A stretch of DNA of 64,000 nt from Pelomonas sp. SE-A7 (GCF_030345705.1 NZ_JAUASW010000001.1:2728001-2792000), one strand, 5' to 3'; counted from the first letter of the stretch, positions 14,701 to 23,561 are shown. The notes: generated by a model not told the origin, from the letters alone. A program made the numbers and translations.

Positions 14701-17467
14701 GATCCCCGAGAAGAAGCGCTACGAACCCGGCGAGACCGCGCGGCTGCAAGTGCGCATGCCCTTCCGCGAGGCCACGGCCCTGGTGGCCATCGAACGCGAA
14801 GGCATTGTCGAAACCAAGCTCATGACGCTGCGCGGCCGCGATCCGGTGATCGAGCTGCCGGTGGCGCGCGACTGGTCGCCCAATGTCTACGTCAGCGTGC
14901 TGGCCCTGCGCGGCCGCATCCGCGACGTGCCCTGGTATTCCTTCTTCACCTGGGGCTGGCGCAGCCCGGCGCAGTGGTGGCGCGACTGGCGCGCCTCCGG
15001 CGACTACCAGCCGCCGACCGCCATGGTCGACCTGGGCAAGCCGGCCCACAAGCTGGGCATCGCCGCCTTCGAGGTGGGCCTGGCGCGCCATGCGCTCAAG
15101 GTCGAGGTGATCAGCGACCAGCCGCAGTACGGCGTGCGCCAGGTGGTCAAGGCCAGGATCAAGGTCACGCAGGACGGCAAACCGGTGCCCGAGGCCGAGC
15201 TGGCCTTCGCCGCTGTGGACGAAGGTCTGCTGGCCCTGCGCGACAACTCGAGCTGGGACCTGCTACCTGCCATGCTGCGCAACCGCTCCCTGAGCGTCGA
15301 GACCTCGACCGCCCAGGGCGAGATCGTCGGCCGGCGCCACTACGGCCGCAAGGCCATCGCCGCGGGCGGCGGCGGCGGCAAGTCGGCGCGCGAGCTGTTC
15401 GACACGCTGCTGCTCTGGAAGCCGCAGATCCGCCTCGATGCCAAGGGCGAGGCCCAGATCGAGGTGCCGCTGAACGACTCGCTGACCAGCTTCCGCCTGG
15501 TGGCCGTGGCCGATGCCGGCAGCCAGCGTTTCGGCAGCGGCCATGCCGTGGTGCGGGTCAGCCAGGACCTGCAAATGCTGTCGGGCCTGCCGCCGCTGGT
15601 GCGCGAGGGCGACAAGCTGCAGGCCCAGATCACGGTCCGCAACGCCAGCAGCCGCGAGATGAAGCTCAAGGTCGCACTCAAGGGCACGGCCAACAGCAAT
15701 GCCGCCAACGGCGAGATCGCGCGCAGCCCGCTGAACCTGCCGACGCAGGAAATGAGCCTCGCGGCCGGCGCGGCGCGCGAGCTGAGCTGGCCGGTCGAGG
15801 TGCCGGCCGGTGCCTTCAGCATCGCCTGGGAGGGCGAGGCCGTCGAGCAGGGCGGTGCAGCGAAGGACAGGATCAAGCTCAGCCAGCTGGTGCAGACCGC
15901 CGTGCCGGTGCGGGTGCTGCAGAACACGCTGCAGCAGCTCGATGCGCCGCTGAGCATTCCGGTCGCCGCGCCGGCCGACGCGTTGGCCTCCAACGGCATC
16001 AAGCGCGGCGGCCTGCAGATTGGCCTGCAGCCGCGGCTGTCGGGTGCCCTGCCCGGCCTGAGGCGCTACTTCGAGACCTATCCCTACACCTGCCTGGAAC
16101 AGCAGAGCTCCAAGGCCCTGGCCCTGCATGACGACGCTGCCTGGCAGGCGCTGATGGCCAAGCTGCCCACCTACCTCGACAGCGACGGCCTGGCCAACTA
16201 CTTCCCGCCCGATGCGAGCCGGGAACCCCATGGCAGCGACCGCCTGACCGCCCACCTGCTGGCCGTGGCCCACGAGTCGGGCCGCCCCCTGCCAGAGGCT
16301 TCCAGGCAGCGCATGCTGGACGGCCTGGCGGGCTTCGTCGAGGGCCGCATCCAGCGCCGCTTCTGGTCGCCGCGGGTCGACGAGGATGCGCGCCGCATCG
16401 CCGCGCTGGAAGCGCTGGCCCGTTACGGCCGCGCCAAGCCGGCCCTGCTGGCCACGGTGGACGCCGGCCGCATCAACAGCTGGTCCACCGCCACCCTGAT
16501 CGACTGGCTCAACCTGGTCCGCCGCCTGCCGGACCTGGCACAGCGCGAGGCAAAAGTGGCCGAAGCGCAGGCCCAGCTGCGCAGCCGCATCAACTACGCC
16601 GGCTCGACGCTGCGCTTCGTCAACGAGGACGGCGACGCCTGGTGGTGGCTGATGGAAAGCCCGGACGCCAATGCCTCGCGCCTGATACTCGCGGTGCTGG
16701 ACGACCCGGCCTGGAAGACCGAGCTGCCGCGCCTGGTGCAGGGCAATCTGGCACGCCAGCAGCGCGGTGCCTGGTCCACCACGGTGGCCAATCTCTGGGG
16801 CGTGCTGGCGCTGGAGAAGTTCTCGGCCCGCTTCGAATCGGCCAAGACCACCGGCCGCAGCCTGGCAGCACTGGGCTCGCAACAGCGCGCTTTCGACTGG
16901 AACAAGCAGCCCGACGGCGGCTCGCTGATGCTGGCCTGGCCGGAGCAGGCGGCGCCGCTGCAGCTGAAGCAGGAAGGCACGGGCAAGCCCTGGCTGACGA
17001 TACAGAGCCTGGCCGCCATCCCCGTCACCGCGCCGCTGAATGCCGGCTACCGCATCACGCGCAGCGTGCAGGCCGTCGAACAGAAGACCAAGGGGAGCTG
17101 GAGTCGCGGTGACCTGATGCGGGTGCGGCTCGAGATCGAGGCCGCGGCCGACATGAGCTGGGTCGTCGTCAACGACCCGGTGCCGGCCGGCGCCAGCCAC
17201 CTGGGCACCGGCTCGGGCCGCGACTCCGCCATGGCAACGCAGGGCGAGAAACGCGAGGGCAGCGGCTGGCTGGCCTACGAGGAGCGCGCCTTCGAGGCCT
17301 GGCGCGCCTATTACGCCTACCTGCCGCGCGGCCGGCATGTGGTCGAGTACACGATACGGCTGAACAGCGCCGGCCGCTTCCAACTGCCGGTGACGCGAGT
17401 CGAAGCCCTGTATGCGCCGGACCGCTTCGGCGAGTTCCCGAACGCCGCGCTGGAGGTCGCGCCTTGA
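11720..17467 (+). CDS. Bacterial alpha-2-macroglobulin family protein
   Basis: A 1915-residue exported protein resembling E. coli YfhM, a periplasmic protease trap thought to guard the cell wall when the envelope is breached. The N-terminus has a Sec signal (WLAMAALLATGAAQA) and no lipobox. The MG2-type motif HSVLDRPLLRAGETVSMKHF lies near residue 620. The A2M region LLLWKPQIRLDAKGEAQIEV follows near 1230, and the thioester motif YTCLEQQSS has Cys1458 and Gln1461 intact. A helical thioester domain and a C-terminal receptor-like domain follow. It overlaps pbpC by 4 bases, the classic pairing of this family with PBP1C. It is longer than E. coli YfhM (about 1650 aa). Confidence 0.93.
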   Translation: MNQEQNRAGIRGWLAMAALLATGAAQAVSVSTASPSGEVAQATQLRLQFTEAVVPLGDLRQADPAELRCEGAVEAKGSGRWASEREWLFELNQPLPAGAACRIALKPDFKSGPDWSGPREFRFQLGAPQLLDSRPWNGDRIEEDQQFLLRVSGAPDPASLPGRIWCEAEGIGERIPAQVQSAAARDAALKTQRLYGAQARQGEWLLLACQRPLPSGAKIRIIWGRGIAAALNPAVQTRAEQRLQYEVRKPLIADFSCQRERADAPCMPILPMTLSFSEPVNRALALKARLKPAGGGAEIAALAPKDEESRDELQRLSFPTPLPDNTSFQLILPAGLKDASGRPLSNASMFPLTVRTGVAPPIAKFAAGTFGIIEREAEGPALVPLTLRHVQGDLRPGAPGGQLLMQRFDSSDAELLKAYARIRKLDQREYESRKAPMLEAKSARRLDLPKLQGGDPRPFEVIGVPVAEPGFHVLELRSQRLGDSLLEPAAPMYVRTSVLVTNLGLHFKLGRESSLAWVTTLDRAQPVPNADIAVMDCHGTPVWRGRSDAQGLARIAQSLPHRGWDNQCPADQGLFVTARAGGELAFLFTSWQRGIESWRFNVPTAFWGEDRVRAHSVLDRPLLRAGETVSMKHFFRLETGQGLALAKPEQLPTRLRITHEGSGEEYEQPLSWQGQGRFAASQWQIPPAAKLGTYRIELRGSGDHSWVSGGFRVEEFRVPLVDARLNPPAQLPAAPKEIKLGAQLNFMAGGPMARAPLKLSALLRPREGGFAGYEDFTFEPPRSERRMDDEGDEPDASQREAKLVVDKQTAVTDAQGAAQLTIAKLPSIQRPSELLVELGYSDPNGEQQTVSRRLPLWPARVITGLRATSWVGNGDQLRFQALALNLDGKPLAGQKIVVRARQQQWLSSRKRMVGGFYAYDNKLELKELGELCSGSTDAQGRLSCETKLTTPGQVELIARAQDAEGHASEAASSIWVTRQGELWFAQDNDDRIDLIPEKKRYEPGETARLQVRMPFREATALVAIEREGIVETKLMTLRGRDPVIELPVARDWSPNVYVSVLALRGRIRDVPWYSFFTWGWRSPAQWWRDWRASGDYQPPTAMVDLGKPAHKLGIAAFEVGLARHALKVEVISDQPQYGVRQVVKARIKVTQDGKPVPEAELAFAAVDEGLLALRDNSSWDLLPAMLRNRSLSVETSTAQGEIVGRRHYGRKAIAAGGGGGKSARELFDTLLLWKPQIRLDAKGEAQIEVPLNDSLTSFRLVAVADAGSQRFGSGHAVVRVSQDLQMLSGLPPLVREGDKLQAQITVRNASSREMKLKVALKGTANSNAANGEIARSPLNLPTQEMSLAAGAARELSWPVEVPAGAFSIAWEGEAVEQGGAAKDRIKLSQLVQTAVPVRVLQNTLQQLDAPLSIPVAAPADALASNGIKRGGLQIGLQPRLSGALPGLRRYFETYPYTCLEQQSSKALALHDDAAWQALMAKLPTYLDSDGLANYFPPDASREPHGSDRLTAHLLAVAHESGRPLPEASRQRMLDGLAGFVEGRIQRRFWSPRVDEDARRIAALEALARYGRAKPALLATVDAGRINSWSTATLIDWLNLVRRLPDLAQREAKVAEAQAQLRSRINYAGSTLRFVNEDGDAWWWLMESPDANASRLILAVLDDPAWKTELPRLVQGNLARQQRGAWSTTVANLWGVLALEKFSARFESAKTTGRSLAALGSQQRAFDWNKQPDGGSLMLAWPEQAAPLQLKQEGTGKPWLTIQSLAAIPVTAPLNAGYRITRSVQAVEQKTKGSWSRGDLMRVRLEIEAAADMSWVVVNDPVPAGASHLGTGSGRDSAMATQGEKREGSGWLAYEERAFEAWRAYYAYLPRGRHVVEYTIRLNSAGRFQLPVTRVEALYAPDRFGEFPNAALEVAP

Positions 17468-19584
17468 AGCCCCTGCGCGACGCGCTGCTGACGCTGGCCC
17501 TGGCCGCGGGTCAAGCCTCGGCCGCCCTGCCCAGCTTCGAGCAGGTGCGTGGCGCGCATCGGGTCTCCGATCTGCAATTGCTGGACCGCCACGGCCAGCC
17601 CCTGCAGACGCTGCGCCTGGACAAGCAGCACCGCACGCTGGCCTGGGTGCCGCTGCAGCACTATTCGCCGGCCCTGCTGCATGCACTGCTGCTCAGCGAG
17701 GACAAGCATTTCTACGAACACAGCGGCGTGGACTGGGGCGCGGTCGCCGCCAGCGCCTGGGGCAATCTGTGGAACGAGCGCACCCGCGGCGCCTCCACGC
17801 TGACCATGCAGCTGGCCGGCCTGATCGACCAGGGGCTGGCCCGCCCGCGCCAGGGCCGCAGCGCGATGCAGAAGCTGGGCCAGGCCGTCATCGCCCAGCA
17901 GTTGGAGCGAAGCTGGAGCAAGGCGCAGATCCTCGAGGCCTACCTGAACCGCGTGCCGCTGCGCGGCGAACTGGTCGGCGTGCCGGCCGCGGCGCGGCTG
18001 TTGTTCGACAAGAGCCCGGCCGCGCTGGATGCCCGCGAATCCGCCCTGCTGGCCTCGCTGCTGCGGGCACCGAACGCCAAGGTGGCGGCCGTCTCGCAAC
18101 GTGCCTGCGCCCTGCTGGCCCAGCAGCAGGCGAAGAAGACAAGCGACTGCCCCGGCCTGGAGCTGCAGGCCGCCGCAGCCTTTGCCCGCCGGCCGCCACC
18201 GCTGCCCGGCGAACAGCTGGCGCCGCACTACGCCCGCCTCGCGCTCAAGCCGGACGGACCCAACGAGCAGCGCAGCACGCTGGACGCCGGCCTGCAGCGC
18301 CTCGCCCTGCAGACCCTGCGCCAGCAGCTGCTGGAGCTGCAGGGCCGCAATGTCGAGGACGGCGCCGTCGTGGTGCTGGACAACGCCAGCGGCGAGATAT
18401 TGGCCTGGGTCGGCTCCAGCGGCGCCGAACTGTCGAACGCGGCCGAGGTCGATGGCGTGCTGGCCCGCCGCCAGCCGGGCTCCACGCTCAAGCCCTTCGT
18501 CTACCAGCTGGCGCTGGAGAAGAAGCTGATCACCGCGGCCAGCCTGCTGGACGATTCACCGGCCCAGATCAGCACCGCCGCTGGCCTCTACCTGCCGCAG
18601 AACTACGACCGCGGCTACCGCGGCTGGGTCTCGACCCGGGCCGCCCTGGGCAACAGCCTCAACATCCCGGCCGTGCGCGTGGGCGCGATGCTGGGCGCCG
18701 ACCCGCTGGCCGCGCGGCTCAATGCCTTGGGCCTGGACCTGCCGCAAGGCGGCAGCTACTACGGCGCCTCGCTGGCCCTGGGCAGCGCCGAGGTCAGCCT
18801 GATCAGGCTTGCCAACGCCTACCGCGCGCTGGCCAACGGCGGCCTCTACCGCCCGGTGCGGCTGCCGGGCAGCGCTGTGATGCCGGCGCGCCGTGTGGCC
18901 GATGCCGCCAGCAGCTTCGTGGTCAGCGACATCCTGGCCGACAACAACGCCCGCGCCCTCACCTTCGGCCTGGACAGTCTGCTGGCCACCGGCGGCTGGG
19001 CCGCGGTCAAGACCGGCACCAGCAAGGACATGCGGGACAACTGGTGCCTGGGTTTCAGCGACCGCTACACGGTGGGCGTCTGGGTCGGCAATGCCGGCGG
19101 CGAGGCCATGCACCAGGTCTCGGGTGTCAGCGGCGCGGCACCGGTCTGGGCCCGGCTGATGCGCGAGCTGCAGCGCGAGCGGGTCTCCCGCGCGCCGCAG
19201 CCACCGGCCGGTCTGCTGTCGCAGCAGCTGGTGCGCTTCGAGGGCGCGCAGGCCGAGCCGGCGCGCCAGGAATGGTTCGTCCGCGGTACCGAGCTGGCCC
19301 GGGTTGCGCCGGCCGAGCAGCCGCTGCGCGGCATCGCCAATCCGCGCGACGGCGCCATCTACGCCCTGGACCCCGACATTCCGCCGGCCGCGCAGCGCAT
19401 CGTGTTCGAAGGCGAGGCCGGCCAGTGGAAACTCGATGGCAAGCTGCTGGGCCGTGGCACCAAGATGCGCTGGGCGCCCATGCCCGGCCGCCACCAGCTG
19501 GCCCTGCTGGACACCCGGGGCCAGGTCTTGCAGACGGTGGCCTTCGAGGTGCGCGGCGCCAGCCTGGCACCGCCCCGTCGCTGA
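17464..19584 (+). CDS. pbpC: Penicillin-binding protein 1C
   Basis: A 706-residue bifunctional peptidoglycan synthase. The N-terminal hydrophobic segment is followed by a family-51 glycosyltransferase domain; the catalytic glutamate is Glu79 in LLSEDKHFYEHSGVDWG, with GASTLTMQL downstream. The transpeptidase domain has Ser340 in RQPGSTLKPF, GNSLN, and Lys516 in VKTGTS. A C-terminal PBP1C-type domain (BiPBP_C) ends with GRHQLALLDTRGQ. The TTG start overlaps the preceding stop as TTGA, so translation is coupled to the alpha-2-macroglobulin gene. The partnership suggests that A2M protects or cross-links at sites of wall repair (known for the family as a hypothesis). Confidence 0.93.
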   Translation: MKPLRDALLTLALAAGQASAALPSFEQVRGAHRVSDLQLLDRHGQPLQTLRLDKQHRTLAWVPLQHYSPALLHALLLSEDKHFYEHSGVDWGAVAASAWGNLWNERTRGASTLTMQLAGLIDQGLARPRQGRSAMQKLGQAVIAQQLERSWSKAQILEAYLNRVPLRGELVGVPAAARLLFDKSPAALDARESALLASLLRAPNAKVAAVSQRACALLAQQQAKKTSDCPGLELQAAAAFARRPPPLPGEQLAPHYARLALKPDGPNEQRSTLDAGLQRLALQTLRQQLLELQGRNVEDGAVVVLDNASGEILAWVGSSGAELSNAAEVDGVLARRQPGSTLKPFVYQLALEKKLITAASLLDDSPAQISTAAGLYLPQNYDRGYRGWVSTRAALGNSLNIPAVRVGAMLGADPLAARLNALGLDLPQGGSYYGASLALGSAEVSLIRLANAYRALANGGLYRPVRLPGSAVMPARRVADAASSFVVSDILADNNARALTFGLDSLLATGGWAAVKTGTSKDMRDNWCLGFSDRYTVGVWVGNAGGEAMHQVSGVSGAAPVWARLMRELQRERVSRAPQPPAGLLSQQLVRFEGAQAEPARQEWFVRGTELARVAPAEQPLRGIANPRDGAIYALDPDIPPAAQRIVFEGEAGQWKLDGKLLGRGTKMRWAPMPGRHQLALLDTRGQVLQTVAFEVRGASLAPPRR

Positions 19585-19603
19585 ACGACAAGGAGCGATT
19601 CGC

Positions 19604-20308
19604 ATGAGCCAAGCACCAATACGCGCGCTGATCTTCGACGTCTTCGGCACCCTGGTGGACTGGCGCAGCAGCATCGCCCGCGAGGCGCGACAGCTGCTGC
19701 AGCCGCTGGGCCATGAGCTGGACTGGGAGGGCTTCGCCGACGCCTGGCGCGGCGAATACCAGGGCGCCATGGAAGAAGTGCGCAGCGGCCGGCTTGCCTT
19801 CCAGAAGCTGGACCGTCTGCACCGCCGCAACCTGGACATCGTGCTGGAACGGCTCAGCCTGGAAGGCCTGGACGAATCCACGCGCCAGCAGCTCAACCTG
19901 GCCTGGCATCGACTGGACGCCTGGCCCGACGTGGGCCCCGGCCTGCAGGCGCTGCGCCGGCATTTCCTGATCGCGCCCTGCTCCAACGGCAATATCTCGC
20001 TGATGGTCGACCTGGCGCGCCGCAACGGCTGGCACTGGGACGCCATCCTCGGCGCCGAGCTGGCGCGCGACTACAAGCCCAAGGCTGCGGTCTACCTGCA
20101 CGCAGTGGCGGCGCTGGACCTGCATCGCGAGCAGGTGATGATGGTGGCGGCGCATTCCTCGGATCTGGAGGCGGCCTCTGCGGCTGGACTCAGGACCGCC
20201 CATGTGGCGCGGCCCGACGAGGCGGGCCCCGGCCGCGGCGAGTCGGCCCCGACGGTGGCGGTTGACTACACGGCGGCCGATCTTCGCGACCTGGCTTCCC
20301 AGCTGTGA
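19604..20308 (+). CDS. HAD-superfamily hydrolase, haloacid dehalogenase type II-like
   Basis: A 234-residue cytosolic HAD-fold hydrolase. Motif I is FDVFGTLVDW with nucleophile Asp12. Motif II lies in APCSNGNISLM (serine plus Asn). Motif III lysine is in YKPKAAVY, and VMMVAAHSSDLEAASAAGL carries the acidic motif IV in the form seen in (S)-2-haloacid dehalogenases. Real substrate is unknown; many genes of this type act on phosphorylated metabolites. A strong AAGGAG ribosome-binding site lies 8 bases before the ATG at 19604, in the short gap after pbpC. Confidence 0.88.
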   Translation: MSQAPIRALIFDVFGTLVDWRSSIAREARQLLQPLGHELDWEGFADAWRGEYQGAMEEVRSGRLAFQKLDRLHRRNLDIVLERLSLEGLDESTRQQLNLAWHRLDAWPDVGPGLQALRRHFLIAPCSNGNISLMVDLARRNGWHWDAILGAELARDYKPKAAVYLHAVAALDLHREQVMMVAAHSSDLEAASAAGLRTAHVARPDEAGPGRGESAPTVAVDYTAADLRDLASQL

Positions 20309-20345
20309 GCCGCCTGACCTCAGTTTCTTGCTTGGAGAACCTATC

Positions 20346-21335
20346 GTGCTGTCTAGCCGACGCCTACTGGGCCTGACGATCCCCGCCCTTCTGTTGATGC
20401 CACTGCTGTCGGCTCCGGCCACCAGGGCCGCCGAGCCCGAGTCGCTCGAATCGCCCGCCAGCCTGGAGCGCCCGGGCGCCATGCTGCAAGGCACGCTGTT
20501 GCGGCCGCCTGCAGGTCAAGAAGCCAGTCCGCTGGTCGTGCTCCTGATCTCGGGCTCGGGCCCGACAGACCGCGATGGCAACAGCCCCGCCCTGCCCGGC
20601 AAGAACAACAGCCTGCGCCTGCTGGCAGAGAGCCTGGCCCGTGCCGGCTTTGCCAGCCTGCGCTACGACAAGCGCGGCATTGCCGCCAGCGCCACGGGCC
20701 CGCTGGACGAGAGCCAGCTGCGCTTCGAGCATTTCGCCGAGGATGCCGCCGCCTGGGCGGACTGGCTGAGACGCGAGCAGGGCTTCCGCCAGGTCGCCGT
20801 GATCGGCCACAGCGAGGGTGCCGCACTCGGTTTGCTGGCAGCCCAGCAGACCCGCATCGACGCGTATGTCTCGCTGGCAGGCGCCGGCCGCGATGCCGCC
20901 ACCGTGCTGCGCGCCCAGCTCCAGACCCGCTTGACGCCACCACTGGCCGAGCAGAACGAGCGCATCCTGCAGGCCCTGACAGCCGGCGAGACCGTGGCCG
21001 AGGTGCCAGGGCCGCTGGCGCCGCTGTACCGCGCCTCGGTCCAGCCCTATCTGATCTCCTGGTTCAAGGTCGATCCGGCCCGCGAGATCGCCAAGCTGCG
21101 CCTGCCCGTCGCCATCGTGCAGGGCGAGACCGACATCCAGGTCAGCGTCGACCAGGACGCCAGGCGCCTGGCCCAGGCGCTGCCGGCCGCCGAACTCAAG
21201 ATCATTCCGGGCATGAACCACGTACTGAAGACCGCCACCGCCAGCGACCTCAAGGCCTATGCCGACCCCAGCCTGCCGCTGAGCGAGAGCTTGGTGGACT
21301 ATCTGGTGGGCTTTTTGAGGCGGGCGGTGCGCTAG
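20346..21335 (+). CDS. Exported alpha/beta hydrolase
   Basis: A 329-residue alpha/beta-hydrolase-fold enzyme with an N-terminal signal sequence (RRLLGLTIPALLLMPLLSAPATRAA). LLISGSGPTDRDGNSP forms the oxyanion region. The nucleophile is Ser156 in GHSEGAALG. The acid is probably in VQGETDIQVSV, and the histidine is in PGMNHVLK near the C-terminus. The GTG at 20346 follows a GGAG ribosome-binding site and begins directly at the signal peptide. This group contains esterases and peptidase-like proteins of unknown substrate. It is probably co-transcribed with the HAD gene 37 bases upstream. Confidence 0.88.
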   Translation: MLSSRRLLGLTIPALLLMPLLSAPATRAAEPESLESPASLERPGAMLQGTLLRPPAGQEASPLVVLLISGSGPTDRDGNSPALPGKNNSLRLLAESLARAGFASLRYDKRGIAASATGPLDESQLRFEHFAEDAAAWADWLRREQGFRQVAVIGHSEGAALGLLAAQQTRIDAYVSLAGAGRDAATVLRAQLQTRLTPPLAEQNERILQALTAGETVAEVPGPLAPLYRASVQPYLISWFKVDPAREIAKLRLPVAIVQGETDIQVSVDQDARRLAQALPAAELKIIPGMNHVLKTATASDLKAYADPSLPLSESLVDYLVGFLRRAVR

Positions 21336-21338
21336 GCG

Positions 21339-21360
21339 GGCAGGGCCGCAAGACCCTGCC
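21339..21360. terminator. Hairpin between convergent genes
   Basis: Seven-base arms GGCAGGG (21339-21345) and CCCTGCC (21354-21360) lie between the stop codons of the alpha/beta hydrolase and the convergent exported-protein gene. No T-run follows on either strand, so bidirectional termination is only plausible. Confidence 0.4.
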
Positions 21361-21369
21361 AAGGCCGGC

Positions 21370-22806
21370 TCAGAACGAACTGCCGTTCGACGTGTTGTTG
21401 TTGCCGTTGGGGCGCTGCATCGGCAGGAAGCTGGTGGTGCCGCCGTTCAGGCTCAGGCCGTAGACGCCCTTGATGTTGGCGGCTGCGGCGCGGAAATAGA
21501 ACGTCACAGAGCCGCGAACACCATTGGGAAAGACGCAGATGTCCCTGGGGTCGAGCACCAGCAGGCCTTGAGGCAGCGTGCCGGCGAATGCAAATGAACC
21601 AGTTGGCACTTCGCCAGGATCGGCCTGACAAAGTGTGCTGTAAGTGGTGGCTGGGCCCAAATTCTGAAGGAAGAAGCGACTGACGACACCGGCGCTCGGG
21701 TCGGTTGAAAAGTACGGCGACATCAGCTGCATGCCGTTGGAATTCCAGAACCACCAGCCCCTATTTCGGTTTTGCAGCAGATTTTCATCGGCACCGGTGA
21801 TGACATCGCCAATGGCAGTCATAAGGAAACTGCGGCCCGTGCCCATTGAGGCGTTGCCGGCCGCGGTCATCGTCACAGTCACGTCCTGCGCCGTGTTGGC
21901 GGCGTTGAAGTTTGAGGGCAGCAAGGCAAAACTTGCATACCAAGGCAGTCCAGCTATGGCGGTGATCGTCACCTCTGGTGCTGCGCCGACAGCGGGAATC
22001 ACGGCAACGGGCGCTGTGGCGTGCAACTGCAGCAGGTTGCCCTCTAGCGTCACGTTGATTGCCGTGCCGTCAACGGTGAACTCCCAGTTGGTCGTGCCAT
22101 CCGGCTTCTTGTATGGCAGGCCACCCGTGTTGTTGTTTACTGTGAACTTGGCGGCGGCCACTGAAGCCGTGTCGGCTGGCGCCGCGCCGCCGGCCACGAA
22201 CCCAAACAACGGGCCGTTGGCATTGTTGACGTCAATGATGGTGGCGTTGTCGGCAGTGAAAGTAAGTGTCAGTGCCATGCCCGACACGGCAACGGACGCG
22301 CTCGCATCACTCGAATTGTCAATGCGGGCAGTTTCGCCAAGGTCCCACAAGCCAATAGTCACACCGGCGGTGTTGCCCTCGATATTCAGAGTATGGGTAT
22401 CCAGCACCAAGCCAGGAAAGTTCAGCGACACGACGTCAGCTCCGGCGGGCGACGAAAAGGCCGTCGTCACGTCGATTTCATAGGCGCACTCGGTCGCGCT
22501 GGAGCGCTTGATGGTAGGCGTGAACGCGCCTGTTGCGGCACCGCCGAGGGTGATGGTCGGCAGAGCGGCGGTGCAACTGGTCGTGGTGAACGTAGCGCCG
22601 GTGGTCGGCTTGACGATCACGGTGAAGTCCTGGGCCGTGGTCCGCGCAACTCCCATTTGATACCGGACCGTGGGCAGCGTGACGTCGGTGGTCCCGATCA
22701 GCGATTCAATCGCAAACCTGGTCGGCGTGGTGGGCAGCGTGAGCGCGCCAGCGACAGCCGTCGATCCGCAGATACAGGCAATAGCCGCGACTACGAACTT
22801 GCTCAT
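21370..22806 (-). CDS. Exported protein of unknown family, Thr/Ala/Asn-rich, 478 aa
   Basis: Starts with a Sec signal (SKFVVAAIACICGSTAVAGA). The rest is beta-strand-like, rich in Thr, Ala, Val, Gly and Asn with few charged residues. Typical stretches are TALTLTFTADNATIID-like strands, KFTVNNNTGGL and a polar Asn/Ser-rich tail (NGNNNTSNGSSF). Four cysteines occur in the mature part. The composition suggests a surface, S-layer-like or fibrous secreted protein, but I recognise no domain. Codon third positions are visibly less G/C-rich than in all neighbours, which suggests recent acquisition or relaxed selection. The ATG at 22806 has a GGAG site upstream. Confidence 0.8.
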   Translation of the reverse strand: MSKFVVAAIACICGSTAVAGALTLPTTPTRFAIESLIGTTDVTLPTVRYQMGVARTTAQDFTVIVKPTTGATFTTTSCTAALPTITLGGAATGAFTPTIKRSSATECAYEIDVTTAFSSPAGADVVSLNFPGLVLDTHTLNIEGNTAGVTIGLWDLGETARIDNSSDASASVAVSGMALTLTFTADNATIIDVNNANGPLFGFVAGGAAPADTASVAAAKFTVNNNTGGLPYKKPDGTTNWEFTVDGTAINVTLEGNLLQLHATAPVAVIPAVGAAPEVTITAIAGLPWYASFALLPSNFNAANTAQDVTVTMTAAGNASMGTGRSFLMTAIGDVITGADENLLQNRNRGWWFWNSNGMQLMSPYFSTDPSAGVVSRFFLQNLGPATTYSTLCQADPGEVPTGSFAFAGTLPQGLLVLDPRDICVFPNGVRGSVTFYFRAAAANIKGVYGLSLNGGTTSFLPMQRPNGNNNTSNGSSF

Positions 22807-22982
22807 GCAGAGTTTCTCCACGAACTCGCCGCGCAATCCCTTTGCCGATCAGTGATGGAACTGCGCTGCCGGACCGGCGAATGCTACTGAAGCACTCTCC
22901 TTCGTCAAGTTCGTCATTTCCCTTGCCGACCGGCGAGTCGGCCGCAGGGCACTATGGCGAGCCCTCTGTGTGCCAATAAGGC

Positions 22983-23375
22983 CTAGCAAATTTCCTTGGC
23001 GTAGAAGACACCATAGCGGGCGGCATGAACGACGGCGCCGTTCCTGATCAAGAGGCCATAGGTCTTGTAGCCGTCGTAGTTGCCATTGGTGTTCCTCGCC
23101 GCCAAGGCCACGCACACCAGGTAACCGTGGGTGGCGCCTTCGCTGGTGCTGTCGACCGAGTACTTGCGCGGCTCGCTGATCTCGCCGTAGAAGGCCTGGC
23201 CGCGATCCTGGAGCGCGCGCTGGTAATAGCCCTTGACGATGGCCTCGTGCTGGTCGGGGAAGGCCCCGTGATCCGTGGCTGCGACCTGGGTCGCAAGCGG
23301 CGGGCTTGCGCAACCCGACATGAGGGAAGCGAGGCACAGACAGATTGAAGCGCTGGCAGTCTTCATCACTTTCAT
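22983..23375 (-). CDS. Small uncharacterised lipoprotein, 130 aa
   Basis: A signal with two lysines and a hydrophobic run ends at the lipobox LMSGC, so this is a predicted lipoprotein. The mature part contains DQHEAIVKGYYQRALQDRGQ, a helical stretch, then YGLLIRNGAVVHAARYG, a beta hairpin. No family is identified with certainty. GGAGG lies 7 bases before the ATG at 23375, which decides that start over the ATG at 23390. The next gene downstream on this strand, the unusual exported protein, starts 176 bases later. Confidence 0.76.
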   Translation of the reverse strand: MKVMKTASASICLCLASLMSGCASPPLATQVAATDHGAFPDQHEAIVKGYYQRALQDRGQAFYGEISEPRKYSVDSTSEGATHGYLVCVALAARNTNGNYDGYKTYGLLIRNGAVVHAARYGVFYAKEIC

Positions 23376-23519
23376 CGTGGTCCTCCACAAGAAGCGGCGT
23401 GGTCGGCTGACCTACCACGGCGATGTTGGCGCTGCATCATTGAGCGATCCGCCAGTTCCACGTCGGACCAAGTCCCGTCGAGGCGGCACCTGCCGGAAGA
23501 TCGCAGAAACCGATCACGC

Positions 23520-23553
23520 AAAGCAAAACGGCGACCTCTTGGGGAGGTCGCCG
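23520..23553 (-). terminator. Rho-independent terminator after tRNA-Phe
   Basis: A perfect 10-bp stem (arms 23529-23538 and 23544-23553) with a 5-base loop. On the minus strand it is followed by a T-rich run (GTTTTGCTTTG). It lies about 40 bases beyond the tRNA 3' end and should end the tRNA transcript. Confidence 0.8.
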
Positions 23554-23561
23554 CTTGGGCT

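Noticed and set aside
11690..17686. Long antisense frames over the alpha-2-macroglobulin gene (713 and 807 codons)
   Set aside because: Same GC-skew effect; composition is repetitive Gln/Ala/Gly/Arg/His and there is no start context or family resemblance.
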